Shown here in pieces: positions 1 through 4,505 of a stretch of 5,919 nt of DNA. The DNA lies in NCBI GenBank assembly GCA_903888815.1, contig CAISVC010000041.1, positions 1-5,919 of the forward strand, written 5' to 3'. The position numbers and the translations under genes are program-made. Position 1 is the first letter of the stretch, and each line of letters opens with the position of its first letter. Under the pieces are notes generated by a model. The model had not been told where the DNA came from, did no database searches, and was given only the letters and a program-made list of their open reading frames with translations. The stretch comes from an uncultured Fibrobacterota bacterium. GTDB lineage: Bacteria > Fibrobacterota > Chitinivibrionia > Chitinivibrionales > Chitinispirillaceae.

Positions 1-819
1 AACGACGCGCCCGGCGTCTGGTGCGCCGACGTAATCAAATAAATTGTATTTGCGTCCGGTGAGGCTGGCAAACTGATCCATGGCCTTCTGAACGAGACCA
101 GGACAGGCAATGTAGTAGGGGTTGACGGTTTCACGGCCCTGGAAATAAACATCCGGATTCTGGGCAGTGCCTTTGATAAACGGATGATCGGGAGACATCG
201 CGCGTTTACGGTGCGCATGCACCAGCTTTTCGTCAATCATGGCGCGCATGTCGTCAAAGGTCAGTTCCTCGATTTTCTGGATCTCATGGGAAGTGCGGAA
301 TCCGTCAAAAAAATGGAGAAACGGCACCCGTGCTTCGAGCGTAGCGCTGTGCGCGATAAGCGCGAAGTCCATGGCTTCCTGCACGGTGGTGGAAGCGAGG
401 AGCCCGAAACCGGTCTGGCGGACCGCCATGACATCGCTGTGGTCGCCGAAAATCGAGAGCGCCTGGCAGGCAAGGGAACGCGCCGATACATGAAACACGG
501 TCGGGGTGAGTTCTCCCGCGATTTTATACATGATCGGGATCATGAGCAGCAGACCTTGTGATGCCGTAAAGGTCGTTGTGAGCGCCCCGCTGGAAAGGGC
601 GCCGTGCACGGCTCCTGCGGCGCCGCCTTCCGATTGAAGCTCGGCCACGAGCGGAATTGTCCCCCAGATATTTTTTTCGCCTGCGGCTGATTTTTCATCG
701 CACGTTTCACCCATCGGGGAGGAAGGCGTAATCGGATATATTGCAATGATTTCGCTCACCGCGTGGGCGACATGCGAAACCGCCGAATTACCGTCATGAG
801 GTACTTTCTGCCGTGCCAT
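1..819 (-). CDS. nifJ: Pyruvate:ferredoxin (flavodoxin) oxidoreductase, N-terminal 273 codons
   Basis: This enzyme oxidatively decarboxylates pyruvate to acetyl-CoA and CO2 in the cytoplasm, using thiamine diphosphate and iron-sulfur clusters and passing electrons to ferredoxin or flavodoxin. The frame is open from the ATG at 819 to the left edge. It shows the family's domain I: IYPITPSSPMGE (residues 27-38, with the substrate-contacting Thr31), QSEGGAAGAVHG, TTTFTASQGLLLMIP, FHVSARSLACQALSIFGDHSDV and FLHFFDGFRTSHE, ending near LTGRKYNLFDYVGAPDAGRV. Full-length members are about 1,170-1,230 residues, so roughly three quarters, including the iron-sulfur and pyrophosphate-binding domains, lies outside. 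The start is supported by GAGGAG at 827-832, seven bases upstream, and by the usual N-terminal length. It lies 92 bases downstream of the DedA gene on the same strand. It implies an anaerobic or fermentative lifestyle. Confidence in the family is high. Confidence 0.96.
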   Translation of the reverse strand, partial: MARQKVPHDGNSAVSHVAHAVSEIIAIYPITPSSPMGETCDEKSAAGEKNIWGTIPLVAELQSEGGAAGAVHGALSSGALTTTFTASQGLLLMIPIMYKIAGELTPTVFHVSARSLACQALSIFGDHSDVMAVRQTGFGLLASTTVQEAMDFALIAHSATLEARVPFLHFFDGFRTSHEIQKIEELTFDDMRAMIDEKLVHAHRKRAMSPDHPFIKGTAQNPDVYFQGRETVNPYYIACPGLVQKAMDQFASLTGRKYNLFDYVGAPDAGRVV

Positions 820-826
820 AGATGCG

Positions 827-832
827 CTCCTC
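827..832 (-). promoter_or_regulatory. Ribosome binding site of nifJ
   Basis: GAGGAG on the minus strand, seven bases before the ATG at 819. It fixes the nifJ start and shows that nifJ can be translated independently of the DedA gene upstream. Confidence 0.75.
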
Positions 833-846
833 GTGAAAGAAAAGTG

Positions 847-875
847 TAGACACTCTCTGTTTGGAAAAGAGTCTA
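847..875 (-). promoter_or_regulatory. Imperfect hairpin in the nifJ leader
   Basis: TAGAC-AC-TCT (847-856) pairs with AGAGTCTA (868-875): eight base pairs with a two-base bulge and an 11-base loop. It sits between the DedA stop and the nifJ ribosome site. Read on the minus strand it is followed by ACACTTTTC. It could be a weak terminator, an attenuator or an operator for nifJ, or chance; the sequence does not decide. Confidence 0.3.
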
Positions 876-911
876 AAATACATCACTCCAGGTTTTCTGT
901 TCAAAGAGTAA

Positions 912-1529
912 TTATGCGGAAAGGCGGCGTCTCTTTATATGTTTTGAAATAAAAAAAGCAATGCATGCTGCCAACAGCACAAACACTCCGATATCGACAT
1001 ACCTGCTGTAGTGCATGACTGTTTCCCAGTTTTTCCGCAGATAGAAGCCGCAAACAGACAGGAAGGCATTCCAGAGTCCGGCGCCGAAAACAGTATAGAT
1101 TGAAAATTTCAGAAGGTTCATCTTTCCGGTTCCGGCAGGGATGGAGATAAGGTGACGGATGACCGGAATAAACCGGCATATGAAAATCGTTGCCTCGCCA
1201 TACTTGCCGAAAAACCGCTCTGTGGCGGCAAGATCGTCATGGTCGAGGAGGAAATACCTGCCAAAGCGCAGGATAAAGGGCCGACCGCCGTAACGGCCGA
1301 TCCAGTAGGAGATGAGCGACCCGATGATGCTGCCGGCAGTACTGAAAGCAATCACCAGCGCAAAGGTGAACTTCGTTTCCGCGACCAGAAACCCGGCAAA
1401 CGGCATGACCGCTTCGCTGGGCACCGGAAGCACCATACTCTCCATGGTCATGAGCATAAAGACGCTCGCGTATCCTGTTTTATCGATAAACGCGGTTATG
1501 TACTGTGCAAGAAATTCAGTAATTCCCAT
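912..1529 (-). CDS. DedA family (SNARE-associated/VTT domain) inner-membrane protein
   Basis: DedA proteins are inner-membrane proteins linked to lipid carrier (undecaprenyl phosphate or phospholipid) translocation and to proton-motive-force and envelope homeostasis. The 205 residues match the usual bacterial length (about 200-220). Visible features are an early hydrophobic stretch, the re-entrant-loop motif E30-S-M-V-L-P-V-P-S-E39 with both acidic residues, a glycine-rich segment around GSIIGSLISYWIGRYGG (66-82), the second amphipathic motif FGKYGEATIFICRFIPVIRH (107-126) with Arg119 and Arg125, and a C-terminal membrane helix before a basic tail (KHIKRRRLSA). The start ATG lies nine bases after the pcm stop. 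AAGGAGG (1544-1550) is inside the last codons of pcm, 14 bases upstream, and a nearer AAAGG lies at 1535-1539, so translation is probably coupled to pcm. The exact transported substrate cannot be told from sequence. Confidence 0.93.
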   Translation of the reverse strand: MGITEFLAQYITAFIDKTGYASVFMLMTMESMVLPVPSEAVMPFAGFLVAETKFTFALVIAFSTAGSIIGSLISYWIGRYGGRPFILRFGRYFLLDHDDLAATERFFGKYGEATIFICRFIPVIRHLISIPAGTGKMNLLKFSIYTVFGAGLWNAFLSVCGFYLRKNWETVMHYSRYVDIGVFVLLAACIAFFISKHIKRRRLSA

Positions 1530-1538
1530 AATGACCTT

Positions 1539-2192
1539 TCATTCCTCCTTCTGCCACCCGTGTCTGCCGACAAGCGGAACAAAAACAACGCCGCATTCGC
1601 TTCGCTTTTCAAAACCTTTTTCCGTTTTATCGTATACAACAAGTTCCTGACCATACCGGTCGCCGATGGGAATCACCATCCGCCCGCCCGTGGCGAGCTG
1701 TTCGCAGAGCACCTCCGGCACTACCGGCGCACCTGCCGTAACCAGGATTTTCTCAAACGGCGCATGCTGCGGCCATCCTGCGCTTCCGTCACCCTGCTTG
1801 AAAACGATATTTTCGTACCCCATGCCGCGAAGCCGGCGCCTCGCAATTTCGGCGAGTTCGCGCTGACATTCGACCGTATAGACCCTGCGGGAGAATTGGG
1901 CCAGAATCGCGGTCTGAAATCCCGATCCCGTCCCGATTTCAAGAATTTTTTCGTCCTTTTTCAGTGCAAGAAGTTGCGTCATCAGGGCCACGATGTACGG
2001 TTGCGAAATAGTCTGGCCGCAGCCTATCGGGAGCGCATTGTCGTCATACGCCTGCATGTACATGGCCCCGTCAAGGAAAAGATGGCGCGGCACTTTACGA
2101 AACGCATCCAGCACCTGCTCGTCGCTGATGCCTTTTGACCGAAGATTTTTTATAAGCCGTTCGCACGCGATTTTGGGAGGCAGAAATTCCAT
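1539..2192 (-). CDS. pcm: Protein-L-isoaspartate O-methyltransferase
   Basis: This cytoplasmic enzyme transfers a methyl group from S-adenosylmethionine to L-isoaspartyl residues in aged proteins, starting their repair. The 217 residues fit the family (about 205-220). It shows the N-terminal helical region with DEQVLDAFRKVPRHLFL (24-40), the hallmark ALPIGCGQTISQPYIVA (53-69), the SAM-binding motif I ILEIGTGSGFQTA (83-95), the acidic SAM contact in VYTVE, motif II FEKILVTAGAP, motif III GGRMVIPIG and the conserved C-terminal FVPLVGRHGW. The gene follows the glycosyltransferase by 18 bases and in the same frame: the upstream TGA is six codons before this ATG. There is no clear Shine-Dalgarno sequence before the ATG (upstream bases read AAGCTAAAA), so it probably depends on ribosomes arriving from the glycosyltransferase gene. 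No other in-frame ATG, GTG or TTG lies between that TGA and the chosen start. Confidence 0.96.
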   Translation of the reverse strand: MEFLPPKIACERLIKNLRSKGISDEQVLDAFRKVPRHLFLDGAMYMQAYDDNALPIGCGQTISQPYIVALMTQLLALKKDEKILEIGTGSGFQTAILAQFSRRVYTVECQRELAEIARRRLRGMGYENIVFKQGDGSAGWPQHAPFEKILVTAGAPVVPEVLCEQLATGGRMVIPIGDRYGQELVVYDKTEKGFEKRSECGVVFVPLVGRHGWQKEE

Positions 2193-2210
2193 TTTTAGCT
2201 TGACAGAATA

Positions 2211-2945
2211 TCAATTTGTCTGTTTGTCGTTACGGCTGGACCGGCGGAGTGAAAGCCAGATACTGCCCACCTCCCGTATCCACCTGAGCGTATCGAGCAC
2301 ATGTGAAATATGACTCGCGCTTTTGAAATATAATGTCTGCACCTCTATGAAACGGATAGGGAAACCTAAGTATGACGCCTTGAGCAGCACTTCCGATTCC
2401 ATTGCAAAGCGCCTGGAAGTAATGGCAATTGCGCGTAATAACCGTGACGAATAGAGACGGTAACCGCACTGGCTGTCGAGTATGGGTACTCCGCACAGCA
2501 GCGTCAACAGGCGCGAAGTCACGGTATTTGAAAAAATCCGCAGGAGCGGCATATGTCCTTGTGCCATTTTTCGCTTTCCTATGCAGATGCCCGTGTCCGG
2601 ATGCGAACGGTAGTCTTCGAGAAACAGAACGAGATCATCAACCGAATGCTGGCCGTCCGCGTCCATGGTGATGACGGCTTCCGCACCTTCCTGCAGAAGG
2701 CGGGTAAAACCGGTAGCGAGCGCCGCCCCCTTGCCATAATTCCTGTGATGACTCAGATACAGCGTACCGCTGCGAACGCAGAGTTCGCGGGTACCGTCAG
2801 TGGACCCGTCGTCGACAATGCATACCTGCCTGGCAGGGACTGATTCGAGCAATCCCGGCAGTACTGTTGCAAGGCCTGCCGCTGCTTGATAAGAGGGAAT
2901 ACATAGGTAAATATCACGCGGCCATGTGTCCGGGGACAGGTTCAT
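2211..2945 (-). CDS. Family 2 glycosyltransferase, polyprenyl-phosphate-sugar synthase type
   Basis: A GT-A fold glycosyltransferase of family GT2, resembling dolichol- or polyprenyl-phosphate mannosyl/glucosyltransferases, which load a sugar from a nucleotide donor onto a lipid carrier at the inner face of the membrane. Visible motifs are YLCIPSYQ (13-20, first beta strand), IVDDGSTDGT (43-52, nucleotide binding), NYGKGAALATGF (69-80), the metal-binding MDADGQH (94-100) and LDSQCGYRLY (156-164), a DPM1/DPMS-like acceptor motif. At 244 residues it is the short catalytic form, with no C-terminal membrane helices. The start ATG overlaps the acyltransferase stop (ATGA), so the two are translationally coupled and probably work in the same envelope pathway. 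Donor and acceptor cannot be assigned. The C-terminal tail is basic (RRSSRNDK), which could favour membrane contact. Confidence 0.92.
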   Translation of the reverse strand: MNLSPDTWPRDIYLCIPSYQAAAGLATVLPGLLESVPARQVCIVDDGSTDGTRELCVRSGTLYLSHHRNYGKGAALATGFTRLLQEGAEAVITMDADGQHSVDDLVLFLEDYRSHPDTGICIGKRKMAQGHMPLLRIFSNTVTSRLLTLLCGVPILDSQCGYRLYSSRLLRAIAITSRRFAMESEVLLKASYLGFPIRFIEVQTLYFKSASHISHVLDTLRWIREVGSIWLSLRRSSRNDKQTN

Positions 2946-3571
2946 AACGTCAGCGCTTCCTGAATTCGTTCCGTAAGGCGGCTGATAACGATTTCATCAG
3001 CGGCACCGGATCCGGCATGAAGCGGATCGCCGATGCGTATGGTGATCCGGGAAAAGGGGAGGGGAATCATGAAACGATCCCACGACTTGAGCCTCCAGGC
3101 ATTTTCTGGTACCGCGCTGACCGGGATAACGGACGAACCGGAGAGGAGCGCGATCTGCGCAACGCCCTTTTTGGCGGTTTCGCGGGGACCTCTGGGACCG
3201 TCGGGCGTGATGACGATGCTTCTGCCGCTCTTCAGCGTCCTTATACACGTCCGCAGTGCCTGCGTCCCGCCATGACTTGAGGAACCGTGAATTACGGTAT
3301 GTCCCCAGCGCTGCGCAACAGCCGCGGCTCTTATACCGTCGCTGCTTCCGGATATAACCGCCGTTTTCGCCGTGTTTCTGAAATAGAAAGCGAGCGGCAG
3401 AAGATGGGAATGCCAGAACGCGTAAATAAGGCCTTTACCGGAATCATGAAACGGGTCATAATCGCTGCGGCCGGTTACGGAAAAACGCCAGGTGCGGCCG
3501 AGCGTTTCACCGAGCAGAAAAATCGCTGCGCTCACCGGATCGAGAGGGGTTATTTGCTGTTGATCTGGCAT
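2942..3571 (-). CDS. DUF374 (LpxL-like) lysophospholipid/lipid A acyltransferase family protein
   Basis: A 209-residue member of the DUF374 branch of the lysophospholipid acyltransferase superfamily, which moves an acyl chain onto a membrane lipid; some relatives act on lipid A precursors. Family motifs are the His-containing box FWHSHLLPL (52-60), VISGSSDGIRAAAVAQRWG (72-90), the VxGSSSxGG block as VIHGSSSHGG (93-102), TPDGPRGPRETAKKG (122-136), IPVSAVPE, and the characteristic KSWDRFMIPLPFSR near the C-terminus. The chosen ATG gives the expected family length. No good Shine-Dalgarno precedes it (AAATTATTGCT), and an in-frame TAA occurs upstream at about 3610, so a much longer protein is excluded. 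It is the first gene of the minus-strand operon and overlaps the glycosyltransferase by four bases. The acyl acceptor is unknown; the neighbouring glycosyltransferase suggests a glycolipid (inference). Confidence 0.92.
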   Translation of the reverse strand: MPDQQQITPLDPVSAAIFLLGETLGRTWRFSVTGRSDYDPFHDSGKGLIYAFWHSHLLPLAFYFRNTAKTAVISGSSDGIRAAAVAQRWGHTVIHGSSSHGGTQALRTCIRTLKSGRSIVITPDGPRGPRETAKKGVAQIALLSGSSVIPVSAVPENAWRLKSWDRFMIPLPFSRITIRIGDPLHAGSGAADEIVISRLTERIQEALTL

Positions 3572-3621
3572 AGCAATAATTTGATAAAAGATACATCCAG
3601 CGCGTTTTTAAAAAACGGAGC

Positions 3622-3652
3622 TTGACTTTTATTGATGGAAGTGCGATTTTAT
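3622..3652 (+). promoter_or_regulatory. Candidate promoter of the small lipoprotein gene
   Basis: TTGACT (3622-3627) matches the -35 consensus at five of six positions. TTTTAT (3647-3652) matches -10 at four of six, with a 19-base spacer, or ATTTTA with 18. Transcription would start near the palindrome at 3657-3673 and give a leader of about 60 bases before the ATG at 3718. Confidence 0.45.
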
Positions 3653-3656
3653 GAAC

Positions 3657-3673
3657 GATTTAATTGTTAAATC
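3657..3673. promoter_or_regulatory. Perfect 7-bp palindrome at the expected transcription start
   Basis: GATTTAA-TTG-TTAAATC is a perfect inverted repeat with a three-base centre. It lies immediately after the candidate -10 box, where a repressor dimer would block initiation. Its AT-rich symmetric form suits a helix-turn-helix operator. No regulator gene is visible in the window, so the role is inferred from position only. Confidence 0.4.
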
Positions 3674-3717
3674 ATTACCGGATATTCAGACTTTCTTTAA
3701 AAGAAATGGAGGGAATA

Positions 3718-3912
3718 ATGGTAAAGTGTCTTGCAGTGGTTGCCGCAGTATCGTTTCTGTTTCTGGGCTGTTCCATCAATACCGAAAAATGCCTTGAAAA
3801 GGAAGGGTTCAAGAATTGTGAAGACTTCAGGGCTGCTGCGAAAAAAGCCCAGGGGAATGACGAGGCCTACCACTTCCATTCGATTGCGAAGAAGTGCAAT
3901 TGCCAGGAATAA
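3718..3912 (+). CDS. Small Cys-rich putative lipoprotein, unknown function
   Basis: A 64-residue protein that I do not recognise. It begins MVKCLAVVAAVSFLFLGC: one lysine, a hydrophobic stretch and a Cys at residue 18 in a degenerate lipobox (FLG-C), so signal peptidase II processing and lipid anchoring are likely. The mature part is about 47 residues, mostly charged (TEKCLEKEGFKNCEDFRAAAKKAQGND) with Cys at 25, 34, 60 and 62. The last two form CNC near the C-terminus, which could be two disulfides or a small metal site. The start was chosen because GGAGGG (3708-3713) lies just upstream. A longer in-frame version from TTG at 3664 would translate this ribosome site as EMEGI and bury the signal peptide, so it is unlikely. 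It stands alone on the plus strand, diverging from the acyltransferase operon. Confidence 0.72.
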   Translation: MVKCLAVVAAVSFLFLGCSINTEKCLEKEGFKNCEDFRAAAKKAQGNDEAYHFHSIAKKCNCQE

Positions 3913-3962
3913 GTCTCCCGCCGGCTGTCAATTGCATGGGGTAAGGTATGTACCTGTATAAA

Positions 3963-3992
3963 CGGCCTCGTGAGGTATATCTCCCGAGGCCG
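3963..3992. terminator. Long hairpin after the lipoprotein gene, possible terminator
   Basis: CGGCCTCG (3963-3970) pairs perfectly with CGAGGCCG (3985-3992). After one mismatch the stem continues with GAG/CTC around a short AT loop. It lies 50 bases after the lipoprotein stop. Neither side has a proper T-run (the minus-strand side reads TTTATAC), so an intrinsic terminator is plausible but not typical; it could instead stabilise a transcript 3' end. Confidence 0.4.
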
Positions 3993-4032
3993 CCATGCAT
4001 ATCCGATAGCTAAAAAACCGTGAAAACCCTCC

Positions 4033-4060
4033 TTGCTCCGCATAAAGGTGGGGATTTATT
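4033..4060 (+). promoter_or_regulatory. Weak candidate promoter for tRNA-Pro
   Basis: TTGCTC (4033-4038) and TTTATT (4055-4060) are separated by 16 bases and would start transcription a few bases before the tRNA at 4076. The matches are only three and four of six, so the call rests mainly on position. Confidence 0.25.
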
Positions 4061-4075
4061 TTTGATGTTCATTTT

Positions 4076-4153
4076 CGGGGCGTAGCCCAGCCTGGTTAGG
4101 GCACCAGAATGGGGTTCTGGTGGTCGCTGGTTCAAATCCAGTCGCCCCGACCA
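4076..4153 (+). tRNA. tRNA-Pro (anticodon GGG)
   Basis: The 78 bases fold into a full cloverleaf. The acceptor stem CGGGGCG pairs with CGCCCCG. The D arm is GCCC/GGGC with a ten-base loop containing TGGTTA. The anticodon stem CCAGA/TCTGG is perfect. The T arm GCTGG/CCAGT has loop TTCAAAT. The anticodon loop ATGGGGT places GGG at 4111-4113, reading the proline codon CCC, with G following the anticodon as in tRNA-Pro. The C1-G72 pair and discriminator A73 are also typical of bacterial tRNA-Pro. The 3' CCA is encoded in the DNA. No partner tRNA is adjacent. Confidence 0.97.
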
Positions 4154-4155
4154 TT

Positions 4156-4179
4156 AAAACCGCCTAATTCGGCGGTTTT
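4156..4179 (+). terminator. Intrinsic terminator of tRNA-Pro
   Basis: AAAACCGCC (4156-4164) and GGCGGTTTT (4171-4179) form a perfect nine-pair stem with a six-base loop. The run of T is the 3' arm of the stem. It begins two bases after the tRNA CCA end, the expected place. The A-tract makes it potentially bidirectional. Confidence 0.8.
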
Positions 4180-4186
4180 CCCGCAT

Positions 4187-4228
4187 AATGGGGTAACGGA
4201 CATAAATCGTTACCCCATTTCTTCTTTT
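4187..4228 (+). terminator. Second, tandem terminator-like hairpin
   Basis: AATGGGGTAACG (4187-4198) and CGTTACCCCATT (4208-4219) are a perfect 12-base inverted repeat around a nine-base loop, followed by the T-rich tail TCTTCTTTT. It lies eight bases after the first terminator. The pair would insulate the following gene from tRNA transcription. Alternatively the 12-base repeat is a protein-binding site or a relic of a small mobile repeat. Confidence 0.6.
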
Positions 4229-4315
4229 CAATTCTTGTCATAATTCTTCGGTTTTTTTCAATATTTCGCGTACAGTTTTAATACAGCATACAAATTTCAT
4301 ACACTTTTTCAGACG

Positions 4316-4333
4316 GGTATTATCGCAAATACC
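4316..4333. promoter_or_regulatory. Small inverted repeat upstream of the peptidase promoter
   Basis: GGTATT (4316-4321) and AATACC (4328-4333) are separated by six bases, ending nine bases before the -35 box at 4343. The spacing fits an activator or repressor site. At six pairs it may also be chance. Confidence 0.25.
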
Positions 4334-4342
4334 TTTTGATAT

Positions 4343-4371
4343 TTGACACCTCCGGTTGTGTCGTATATTTT
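4343..4371 (+). promoter_or_regulatory. Sigma70-type promoter upstream of the peptidase region
   Basis: A perfect TTGACA (4343-4348) is followed by TATATT (4364-4369, 15-base spacer, five of six) or TATTTT (4366-4371, 17-base spacer, four of six). The surrounding DNA is AT-rich and non-coding. The start would lie about 60 bases before the ATG at 4437, so the peptidase gene once had, and may still have, an active promoter. Confidence 0.6.
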
Positions 4372-4422
4372 AACCTGATAGAAGCATTATTTTAACAGGG
4401 GCGTTTATAATAATTTTCAAAA

Positions 4423-4427
4423 AAGGA
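4423..4427 (+). promoter_or_regulatory. Ribosome binding site for the ATG at 4437
   Basis: AAGGA lies nine bases before the ATG at 4437, a good spacing. It points to 4437 as the original start of the peptidase gene even though that ATG is now out of frame with the peptidase. Confidence 0.55.
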
Positions 4428-4436
4428 ACATAAATA

Positions 4437-4505
4437 ATGAACAAAATTTCAGTTTCTCAAAGAATGTACGGCAGAAAACTATCCTTCAACGCTGCCCTCT
4501 ATTGA
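4437..4505 (+). pseudogene. Disrupted start region of the M4 peptidase gene
   Basis: From the ATG at 4437 the frame reads MNKISVSQRMYGRKLSFNAA and stops at TGA 4503-4505 after 22 codons. The short product has no signal peptide and matches nothing I recognise. The peptidase frame is offset by one base and has a TGA at 4438-4440 that overlaps this ATG, then runs open from 4441. Removing one A from the AAAA at 4443-4446 would join the ATG to the peptidase frame (MNKFQFLKEC...), but even that protein would lack a signal peptide and the first half of the propeptide. The simplest reading is an internal deletion that joined the first codons to the middle of the propeptide out of frame. A sequencing or assembly error near the junction is the main alternative. 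Confidence 0.55.

Noticed and set aside
184..561. Plus-strand frame of 125 codons at the left end
   Set aside because: It is antisense to the well-conserved nifJ coding sequence and shows no protein family features.
1152..2138. Long plus-strand frame of 328 codons opposite the DedA and pcm genes
   Set aside because: It lies antisense to two genes with clear family motifs, has no ribosome site or recognisable domain, and its length reflects codon bias of the opposite strand.
4076..4153. tRNA-Pro as the attachment site of an integrated element
   Set aside because: No repeat of the tRNA 3' end and no integrase is visible; the only match is a seven-base GTCGCCC at 5224-5230, expected by chance.
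4503..4505. TGA recoded as an amino acid in this organism
   Set aside because: The acyltransferase, glycosyltransferase and pcm genes all end at TGA with correct family lengths and an ATGA overlap, so TGA is a normal stop, and the peptidase is in a different frame anyway.
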